Source: 2-02-FULL-55-14 sp964473365
Lineage (GTDB): Bacteria; Bacteroidota; Ignavibacteria; UBA10030
Length of the DNA: 64,000 bases
Direction: 5' to 3'
NCBI GenBank assembly: GCA_964473365.1
Contig: CAYYOV010000010.1
Coordinates: forward strand, 1-64,000
The position numbers and the translations under genes were made by a program. Below, piece after piece: positions 24,342 through 30,892 of this stretch (position 1 is its first letter; each line of letters starts with the position of its first letter). A model generated the notes under the pieces. It searched no databases and was not told where the DNA came from. It worked only from the letters and a program-made list of their open reading frames with translations.

Positions 24342-25562
24342 ATGGCAACGAAGATCCAAATGCCGAAGCTCAGTGACACGATGAGTGAAGGCACGATCCT
24401 GAAGTGGAGATACAAGGAAGGCGACAAGGTCAAGCAGGGCGACATTCTCGTCGAGATCGAGTCGGACAAGGCTGATATGGAGCTCGAGGCCTACGATTCA
24501 GGGATCCTGCGAAAGATCTTCATCCCCGAGGGCGGCAAGGCAAAGATCGGAGCCCCCATCGCCATCATCGCCGATGCGGGTGAGGACATCAGCGCGCTCG
24601 AGAGCGAAGCTCCAGCCGTCCCTCCAGCGTCTCAGCCTCTCCCGGCTGCGGCGCCGACACCGGCAACGCCATCCGCTCCTACGCACGCACCTTCGCCTGG
24701 AATCGTCGCCACCGAAGGTCGCGTCAAAGCCTCCCCTCTCGCCCGCAAGATCGCCGCGGCACGCCAGATCGATCTCCGCGTCCTTGCAGGTTCAGGTCCG
24801 CAAGGCCGCATCATCAAACGTGACCTCGAAGGAGCAGCCACGGGTTCTGCTCCGATTGTCCGGACATTTGTCAGCCGTCCGACGCAGGAAGTGCCTCTGT
24901 CACCCATTCGGAAGACGATCGCAAAACGGATGACAGAGAGCAAGCAGACCGTTCCGCAATTCTATGTCACCATCGAGGTGGACATGGAGCCCGCGATGGC
25001 GTTTCGCGAGCAACTCAACACCGTCGAGGGGGTCAAGATCAGCTTCACGGATATCCTCGTGAAGGCGTGCGGCTCCGCATTGATGCAACACCCGCAGGTC
25101 AATGCCAGCTATCTCGGCGAGAGTTCGCGCCAATACGGGTTCGCTCACATTTCAGTGGCCGTGGCGCTCGATGAAGGTCTGGTGACGCCGGTGGTCCGCC
25201 ACGTGGAACAGAAAGGGCTCGAGCAGATCAACGCGGAGATCCGCGATCTCGTCGAGCGGGCCCGGAATCGAAAGCTAAAGCCGGAGGAATACTCCGGCGG
25301 AACGTTCACGATCAGCAATCTCGGCATGTTCGATGTCGACGATTTCATCGCGATCGTGAACCCGCCTGAGGGCGCCATCCTCGCCGTCGGTTCGATCGTC
25401 GAGAAGCCCGTCGTCCGCAAGGGGACCATTGTCATCGGCCATACGATGAAGCTAACGCTCTCGTCGGATCATCGGATCATCGACGGGGCTGTCGCCGCCC
25501 GATTCCTCCAGGACCTCCGTCACTGGCTGGAACATCCCGCCCTTCTCCTTTTCCGGGCATGA
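24342..25562 (+). CDS. pdhC: dihydrolipoamide acetyltransferase (E2 of pyruvate dehydrogenase)
   Basis: 406 residues with three domains in order. One lipoyl domain lies at 1-80; the lipoylated lysine is in EIESDKADMELEAYDSG. An Ala/Pro-rich linker follows at about 85-125. A peripheral-subunit-binding domain is near 128-165 (KASPLARKIAAARQIDLRVL, GPQGRIIKRD), and the catalytic domain runs to the end with the His-Asp pair in SSDHRIIDGAVAARFLQDL. Many E2 chains have two or three lipoyl domains; a single one is common in this lineage. It accepts the acetyl group from E1 and passes it to coenzyme A. Third gene of the pdh operon. Its need for lipoate and the need of E1 for thiamine are worth noting given the vitamin-type transporter that follows. 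Confidence 0.94.
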   Translation: MATKIQMPKLSDTMSEGTILKWRYKEGDKVKQGDILVEIESDKADMELEAYDSGILRKIFIPEGGKAKIGAPIAIIADAGEDISALESEAPAVPPASQPLPAAAPTPATPSAPTHAPSPGIVATEGRVKASPLARKIAAARQIDLRVLAGSGPQGRIIKRDLEGAATGSAPIVRTFVSRPTQEVPLSPIRKTIAKRMTESKQTVPQFYVTIEVDMEPAMAFREQLNTVEGVKISFTDILVKACGSALMQHPQVNASYLGESSRQYGFAHISVAVALDEGLVTPVVRHVEQKGLEQINAEIRDLVERARNRKLKPEEYSGGTFTISNLGMFDVDDFIAIVNPPEGAILAVGSIVEKPVVRKGTIVIGHTMKLTLSSDHRIIDGAVAARFLQDLRHWLEHPALLLFRA

Positions 25563-25661
25563 GGCGCTGGCTGTCTGGTCTTCACTCCGGGCAGCCGGAA
25601 CATCGGACCGACCTCTCGTGAGGCGTCTGACCTCGCAACGCGAACGGTAACGGCGATCACG

Positions 25662-26258
25662 ATGCCTTCCGCAACTCCATCCATCCCAGCCTCAGGACCT
25701 GTCTTGTCGCTCATCGCGTTTTCGATCGCGTTGAACGTATCGATGGGTCAAGTCGTCACAGCGCTCAAGCTCCCGCTCTATCTCGATATGCTTGGGACCA
25801 TTCTGTGCGCAGCACTGGCGGGTGCACGAGCAGCAAGCATCTCGGCAGTTGCAAGCAATTTGCTTGCCGCAATTCTCGGAAGTCCTGCGATGCTCTTCTT
25901 CGCGCCAGTCGGCGTGGTCGTCGCCCTTCTCTCTGCCGTCGCAGCTCGCCTGCGGATCTTCTCACGACCACTCGTCGCAACAGCATTCGGAATTCTGGTA
26001 GGAGCGATCGCCGCCACCTGTTCCGCCCCGATCTCGGCATACGTCTTCGGCGGTGTTACTGTCGCCGGCACGGATGTCATCGTCGGTTTGTTCCGCGGTT
26101 CGGGCTTCAGCCTGCTCCAGAGCACGTGGTTGCAGGGTTTGACGACTGACCTGCCCGACAAGGCGATCAGTTTCTTCCTCGTAGCAGGTCTGCTCCGTGA
26201 CCTTCCGCAGCGGATCCTTCGACGATTTCGTCCAGTCACCCGGACGATCTCACCATGA
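25662..26258 (+). CDS. ECF transporter substrate-binding (S) component, ligand unknown
   Basis: 198 residues, about six hydrophobic segments: SLIAFSIALNVSMGQVVTAL, LPLYLDMLGTILCAALAG, ISAVASNLLAAILGSPAM, VGVVVALLSAVAARL, and so on. Size, topology and the conserved LPLYLDMLGTI patch fit an energy-coupling-factor S component, and the next three genes supply T and two ATPases. S components bind vitamins or metal-type micronutrients and topple through the membrane when ATP is used. The substrate is not evident; known riboflavin, biotin and thiamine types have signatures I do not see. The start overlaps no gene; the 99-base gap after pdhC has no recognisable TPP or other riboswitch. The stop overlaps the T gene (4 bases). 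Confidence 0.8.
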   Translation: MPSATPSIPASGPVLSLIAFSIALNVSMGQVVTALKLPLYLDMLGTILCAALAGARAASISAVASNLLAAILGSPAMLFFAPVGVVVALLSAVAARLRIFSRPLVATAFGILVGAIAATCSAPISAYVFGGVTVAGTDVIVGLFRGSGFSLLQSTWLQGLTTDLPDKAISFFLVAGLLRDLPQRILRRFRPVTRTISP

Positions 26259-27001
26259 TCCGCGACGTTCGGGCGGGGACTGCCTTCTTCCTGGCGATCG
26301 CCGCCCTGACACTACCACCGATGGCGCAGGCGGTGATCCTCGTGGCGGCCTGGATGCTTCCACACCTTGTTCCGTCCGTCTTCACGCCAGTCACGCCACA
26401 GCGACAGTTCGCGTGGACCCGTTTTCAGCCGTTCGCCGTCGTCTTTGTCATACTCTCGGTCCTGATGCAGGGGATCTTCGGACCTGAGCCCCATCTCAAG
26501 GACCCGCTGCTCCCGCTATCGGCGGAAGGGATGGAGTTCGGTTTGATCGTGTCTCTCCGAGCTGTCCTCGTTCTGACCGGCGTTCTTGTCATGACGATGC
26601 CGATGCCGCCGCTCGAGTTGGCGCATGTCCTTTCTTATCTCCGTTTGCCGGTCGGCATCCCCGTCGCGATCTTGCTCTCGCTACAATTGGTTGAGGACCT
26701 CCCCGACATTGTTCGACGCATCCGGCGCGCACAACACTCTCGTGGCGTACGTCTCGATGGTTCGTTCTTTGTACGCCTGAAGGCCGCCCGGTATTTGATC
26801 ACTCCGGTGGTCATGCGGTCGTTGGAGGGCTCTCTGGAACGCGCCTCCGCTCTCCAATTGCGCGGCTTGCTCAATCCGATCCCATTTACGAGGTCCGCCG
26901 CCCGATACAACGCCTTCAGCATCCTCCTCTTCGGGCTGGCGATCATCCTACTGCTCATTCGCTCCTTTCAATGGCTCGGACTCTTACCGTCGATCGGCTA
27001 G
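26255..27001 (+). CDS. ecfT: ECF transporter transmembrane (T) component
   Basis: 248 residues with about five membrane segments. The C-terminal coupling helices carry the two short arginine motifs of the family: RRAQHSRGVRL (about 160-170) and LERASALQLRGLLNP (about 196-210), which sit in grooves of the two ATPases. Coupled to the S gene by ATGA overlap and overlapping the first ATPase gene by 31 bases. It links ATP hydrolysis to the S component. CbiQ for cobalt is a relative, but the lack of cbiM/cbiN argues for a vitamin-type system. Confidence 0.88.
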   Translation: MIRDVRAGTAFFLAIAALTLPPMAQAVILVAAWMLPHLVPSVFTPVTPQRQFAWTRFQPFAVVFVILSVLMQGIFGPEPHLKDPLLPLSAEGMEFGLIVSLRAVLVLTGVLVMTMPMPPLELAHVLSYLRLPVGIPVAILLSLQLVEDLPDIVRRIRRAQHSRGVRLDGSFFVRLKAARYLITPVVMRSLEGSLERASALQLRGLLNPIPFTRSAARYNAFSILLFGLAIILLLIRSFQWLGLLPSIG

Positions 27002-27786
27002 GGGTCCACTATGCCGGAGGGCTCTCCCCCGCCCTCGTGCGACTCTCGTTTGAACTCGAGGAAGGCGCATCACTCGCCGTCCTGGGGCCAGCAGGCGCCG
27101 GCAAGACCACCCTCCTGCACGCTGTCGCAGGAGTGCTCTCCGGTCAAGAGCACGCTTCCCTGGAGGGCAGCATCCAGGTTAGAACGCAGCAGATCCTCGC
27201 TCCCGGGACATTGACGGCATTCCCAGCCGTCTCGATGCTCCCCCAGGATCCCCGCCATATCATCTCTGGATTCGTCGCGACCGTTGAGGAAGAGCTCGAC
27301 CTCTCTCTTCGCCAGGCACTCGTCCCCGCAGAAGAATGGAGTGCCCATAAGGCTTCCATTGTCAGTCAGATCCCTATCGTCCATCTCTTGCAACGGCACC
27401 CATCGACGCTTTCCGGGGGAGAGATCCAGACTGTGGCCTTGGCGATCGCGGCCGTTGCGGCACCAAAGGTCCTCCTCCTTGATGAACCCGTGACCTCACT
27501 CGACCAGGGGCGGCAAGAAGATCTGACCCGGTTCCTGCTTCGTCGACCTCGAACGCTGACCGTGATCGTCGCAGACATGGTCCTTCATCCAGCCGTTCTT
27601 GCCTGCGATCGGATCTTGGTGCTCGAACACGGCTCCGTTGTCTTCTCTGGTACGAGAGAGGCCTTCTGGACGCGGCTCCCTGAATTTCAGGACCTGGTGA
27701 CGCTCGGAACATGGCTCGAGCTGTGGCACACGCGGGGAACAGTCAGTCAGTCCGCTTTTCGGTTGCTCCTGGAGGGCCTATGCTGA
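26971..27786 (+). CDS. ecfA1: ECF transporter ATPase A1
   Basis: 271 residues. Walker A GPAGAGKTT, Q-loop MLPQDPRHIISGF, signature LSGGEIQTVALA, Walker B KVLLLDEPVTSLD. All motifs are intact, so this subunit carries an active hydrolysis site. The start at 26971 lies inside the T gene (31-base overlap); the sequence MARTLTVDRLGVHYAGG is a natural ATPase N-terminus. Overlaps ecfA2 by 7 bases. Confidence 0.92.
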   Translation: MARTLTVDRLGVHYAGGLSPALVRLSFELEEGASLAVLGPAGAGKTTLLHAVAGVLSGQEHASLEGSIQVRTQQILAPGTLTAFPAVSMLPQDPRHIISGFVATVEEELDLSLRQALVPAEEWSAHKASIVSQIPIVHLLQRHPSTLSGGEIQTVALAIAAVAAPKVLLLDEPVTSLDQGRQEDLTRFLLRRPRTLTVIVADMVLHPAVLACDRILVLEHGSVVFSGTREAFWTRLPEFQDLVTLGTWLELWHTRGTVSQSAFRLLLEGLC

Positions 27787-28529
27787 CCTTCCAGGAGGTG
27801 AGCTTCTCGTATTTCACAGGCAGGCCGGTTCTGACCGACATTCAATTCGCACTTCCAACCGGATCGTGCACCCTCTTGGCGGGCAGGAACGGCGGAGGCA
27901 AAAGCACGATCGTACAACTTTGCAATGGGCTCCTGCGACCGACGACCGGCAACGTATTGCTTCGAGGAATCGCGACATCGGGCATACCCCTGCACGACAT
28001 CGTCCGAGATGTCGCCATCATGTTCCAACACCCAGGCGACCAGATCACCGAACGAACCGTCGAGCGAGAGATCCGCGTTGGCCTCGACGCCATCGGGCTT
28101 GACCAGGCCGGGAAACGGGCCACGGCCGCGTTGGAAGCGGTCGAACTCGCCTCCAGGGCATCCGCCCACCCCTATGACCTCGAGCCGACCGAACGCAAGC
28201 TCGTAACACTGGCCGCCACGCTTGCCATGGCGACTCCGATCGTTGTCCTGGACGAACCCTTGGTGGGTCTGGGGCCCGACGCGGTCCGCATCGTCGAACG
28301 CTGCGTCAGACGCATCCGGCAGGAAGGACGTTCTGTGCTCTTTGTCGCGCACGATATTCTGCAGGCTTGGACGCTTGCCGACAGGGTCGTCGTCCTGCAG
28401 AACGGCCGCGTGAGCCTCTCCGGTAGGCTTGATGCCTCTATCACCCCGTCAGATGTCTTCGCCGCCGCAGGTATGCACCCACCTACCGCCACTCGAGCGG
28501 CGCAGTTGCTTCCCCACCTTCCGGACTGA
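27780..28529 (+). CDS. ecfA2: ECF transporter ATPase A2, non-canonical signature
   Basis: 249 residues from ATG 27780 (7-base overlap with ecfA1; the longer frame from 27711 is rejected). Walker A GRNGGGKST, Q-loop IMFQHPGDQITERTV, Walker B PIVVLDEPLVGLG. The ABC signature LSGGQ is replaced by DLEPTERKLVTLA. I recall a similar replaced signature (LSLSERKL) in some ECF ATPases, so this is likely a family trait giving one weak and one strong ATP site rather than decay. Last gene of the cassette; hairpins follow. Confidence 0.9.
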   Translation: MLTFQEVSFSYFTGRPVLTDIQFALPTGSCTLLAGRNGGGKSTIVQLCNGLLRPTTGNVLLRGIATSGIPLHDIVRDVAIMFQHPGDQITERTVEREIRVGLDAIGLDQAGKRATAALEAVELASRASAHPYDLEPTERKLVTLAATLAMATPIVVLDEPLVGLGPDAVRIVERCVRRIRQEGRSVLFVAHDILQAWTLADRVVVLQNGRVSLSGRLDASITPSDVFAAAGMHPPTATRAAQLLPHLPD

Positions 28530-28575
28530 GGGACGTCCAGCGACGATCCGCAAGCCGTTGTCGACAAAACAACGA

Positions 28576-28616
28576 ACGGCGTGAGCCCACGGCCAGCTTC
28601 CGTGAACCCACGCCGT
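28576..28616. terminator. hairpin after ECF cassette
   Basis: ACGGCGTG (28576-28583) pairs with CACGCCGT (28609-28616), with an inner CACGG/CCGTG stem; followed by CTCCGTCC rather than a T-run. Probably ends the plus-strand transcript or marks the convergent boundary. Confidence 0.5.
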
Positions 28617-28687
28617 CTCCGTCCGGATCGACAGGACGTCGACTCAGGACGATCGACAATCAACCAATACACTACCCACAAGACGGA

Positions 28688-28731
28688 GCGCGGCCCGATC
28701 CAACGAGATTCCTTCGTTGAACCGGGCCGCG
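28688..28731. terminator. strong hairpin in convergent gap
   Basis: GCGCGGCCCG...CGGGCCGCG with an inner TCCAACGA/TTCGTTGA pairing and loop GATTCC; TTT follows on the plus strand. It sits in the 271-base convergent gap between ecfA2 and the NHL lipoprotein gene and may serve both directions. Confidence 0.65.
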
Positions 28732-28800
28732 TTTGATGTCTCCCGGTGCTTGCGGTACCTGCCAGCTACCTGCCCTCGGACGTCGAGAACAACGACCGGT

Positions 28801-29907
28801 CTACCGCAGGTCGGTGGAAAGCCTGAATCGGACGATCCGGTTGTTTCCCTTGTCCGCAACGTAGAGCGTTCGATCAAAGAACGCCAGTCCCGACGGCGAG
28901 TGGAATCGCTTCTCTCCGTCACCAGATCCGCCGAAGGAATACTGCTCAACCCCACGACTGTTGAAGCGGAAGATGCTATCCCGCGCCGCATCTGCAACGA
29001 ACAGATTGCCCGAGAGATCTAGTGTAAGCCCTGCAGGCTGCGTGAAGCGATTGATCTGCAATAGAGCGATGTCGCCATTTACACTGGGATAGAACTTGGA
29101 GACGTAGTTCGTCGTTTGACCTTCTGTGATCAGTCGTATCCACTGGACCTTGTACAGCGGTGTGATCGAGCCAGGCGTCAATTCCACTTGCGAGAAGACA
29201 TACTCGACGCTGCGTCCGGTCGGCATCGTGGCGATCGCCGTGATCCGATGGATCGACAAAAGACCCGTTCCATCCGGGGAAAAATTCTGCGTCACCGGTG
29301 TGATCAACGAATCGTTATTCGCAAACAGCAGGACCGCCACGTCTCGATCCACGCGGCTGAGCTCGTTCTTGAGGCCGACGCGCGTGAGATAGTACGAATT
29401 GTCGTAGAGGGTCGCTACGCCCGTGTACCGACGAGTGGAATCTGATGGCTCAAAGAAGACGCGTCGGACAGCGACGTTGCCTATACGATGCAGCGCTGAG
29501 GGCAGGTCGAGGCGATAGACCACGCCGAATGTCGCGGGAGTTGTCTGTCCCGGCAGGAGCGTGTCGAGTTCCGCGCAGACGAGCAACTGCAATCGGCGAT
29601 CTTGCCCCAACGCTACAGGGCGGCGGATCGGAGGAGAAACCCCCAATACGGTTCCAGAGAGATCGAGCATCACCACGCGATCGTTCTCCGTGTCGGCCAC
29701 ATAGATGAACGGCTCGTGCCCCACGAGGACGGCACGTGGCCGTTGGAAGCCTGTCCAGGGTGGATTGATCTGAACGTAGGTGGTCTCCCCGACCGTGGCG
29801 GTTCTTCCCGTAGGGAGCGTCGAAAGATCGTACCGATCCTCGCTACAACTTGCGATCAGGACCGCGATGAGCGTGAGCACCGGTAGCTGCACGAATCTTC
29901 GTATCAT
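28801..29907 (-). CDS. NHL-repeat beta-propeller lipoprotein
   Basis: 368 residues. Lipoprotein signal VLTLIAVLIASC, cysteine at 21. Propeller blades read RPRAVLVGHEPFIYVADTEN then DRVVMLDLSG, PAGLTLDLSGNLFVADAARD then SIFRFN, and SPSGLAFFDRTLYVADKGNN then RIVRFRLS, the NHL repeat pattern. The middle (150-260) is less regular. Such propellers bind partners or ligands; no catalytic site is seen. Last gene of the second surface operon, with a 4-base overlap (ATGA) with the PorV-like gene. It is probably anchored in the outer membrane and part of the surface complex. Confidence 0.85.
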   Translation of the reverse strand: MIRRFVQLPVLTLIAVLIASCSEDRYDLSTLPTGRTATVGETTYVQINPPWTGFQRPRAVLVGHEPFIYVADTENDRVVMLDLSGTVLGVSPPIRRPVALGQDRRLQLLVCAELDTLLPGQTTPATFGVVYRLDLPSALHRIGNVAVRRVFFEPSDSTRRYTGVATLYDNSYYLTRVGLKNELSRVDRDVAVLLFANNDSLITPVTQNFSPDGTGLLSIHRITAIATMPTGRSVEYVFSQVELTPGSITPLYKVQWIRLITEGQTTNYVSKFYPSVNGDIALLQINRFTQPAGLTLDLSGNLFVADAARDSIFRFNSRGVEQYSFGGSGDGEKRFHSPSGLAFFDRTLYVADKGNNRIVRFRLSTDLR

Positions 29908-30890
29908 CGTCGGACCCCCAGCGTCAAGCGGTGCACCCCACCAAGGCGACCGAAGGCCGAATAGCCGTAGTCGATGCCGAGAGTCGCCACGTCCAACGAC
30001 GTCTGAACGCCCGCGCCGAAGGACAGATCCTGTTCATCGACGTTAAGGCGGTAGCCCGCACGCAGCGAAAACGTCCGCATCCAGCGATACTCCGCACCCA
30101 AAGAGACGTTCTCAGAATTGTCGTTTGGATGGTTCAACTGGATCGAGGTTGTCAGCATGTGCTGTTCTTCGTTCACCGGCTCGAAAGCAAATCCGAACCG
30201 GAACATGGTCGGAGGCGAAAATTCCTGGAAACTGCTGACGGTCGATCCGTTCAATTGGCTCACCGAACCCTCGGGGGCCATCTGATTGCCAAAATGTGAG
30301 ATAACGGCTGAGAATCGGGCCGTCCCGAGGCCCATCCAATAGTACGTGCCCAGGTCAACCATGACGCCCCGCATTTTGAGGATGTCCAACGTCTCCTCAA
30401 CGTAGCGCACGGTAACGCCTGCACTGAATTGGGGCGTCAGTTTGCGGGCGTAGGTCGCACCGATGGCCACATCCGAGAATCGGAAGAACGTACCCGTGCC
30501 TTTTGGCTGCACCTCCGTCGTCACGGGCATGTCGTCCGTATGGACGGACACAACCGACAAGCCGATTGCATCGTTGCTCGATAAATGGAGCACACCCCCG
30601 ATGAATTGATGCCGTACGTCGACGAGCCAATTCGTATGCGACGCGACAACCTCATCCTCGGAGAATTGAACGATGCCAGCGGGGTTCCAGTACAAGGCCG
30701 TTGCGTCGTTGGCGACAGCTACAAAGCTCTCGCCCATGGCGGCTGCGCGAGCCCCGACGGCGATCTTGAGGAACTGCGCAGTGGCCGTTCCCGCGCGCTG
30801 TGCTCCAAGCACGGGCAGCAACTGAGCCCACAGCCCGGTCGATGCGACCGAGACGACAAAGAGAAGGCGAACGATCCGTTGCCCGTTCAC
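29904..30890 (-). CDS. PorV/PorQ-like outer-membrane protein, second copy
   Basis: 328 residues from GTG 30890, two bases after the receptor stop. Signal peptide LLFVVSVASTGLWAQ, then the family signature TATAQFLKIAVGARAAAMGE, SFVAVANDATALYWNPAGIV and barrel strands. It ends LTLGVRR, not in an aromatic residue. The longer frame to 31148 would cover the receptor C-terminus and is rejected. Same place in the cassette (after a TonB receptor, near T9SS-type proteins) as the gene at 1255-2277, and the two share the motif order, so they are paralogues. Proposed role: shuttle or scaffold for the T9SS cargo of this operon. Confidence 0.87.
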   Translation of the reverse strand: MNGQRIVRLLFVVSVASTGLWAQLLPVLGAQRAGTATAQFLKIAVGARAAAMGESFVAVANDATALYWNPAGIVQFSEDEVVASHTNWLVDVRHQFIGGVLHLSSNDAIGLSVVSVHTDDMPVTTEVQPKGTGTFFRFSDVAIGATYARKLTPQFSAGVTVRYVEETLDILKMRGVMVDLGTYYWMGLGTARFSAVISHFGNQMAPEGSVSQLNGSTVSSFQEFSPPTMFRFGFAFEPVNEEQHMLTTSIQLNHPNDNSENVSLGAEYRWMRTFSLRAGYRLNVDEQDLSFGAGVQTSLDVATLGIDYGYSAFGRLGGVHRLTLGVRR

Positions 30891-30892
30891 GG

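Noticed and set aside
25563..25661. Riboswitch (thiamine or other vitamin) before the ECF transporter
   Set aside because: No conserved core of the TPP, FMN or cobalamin aptamers is visible in the 99-base gap.
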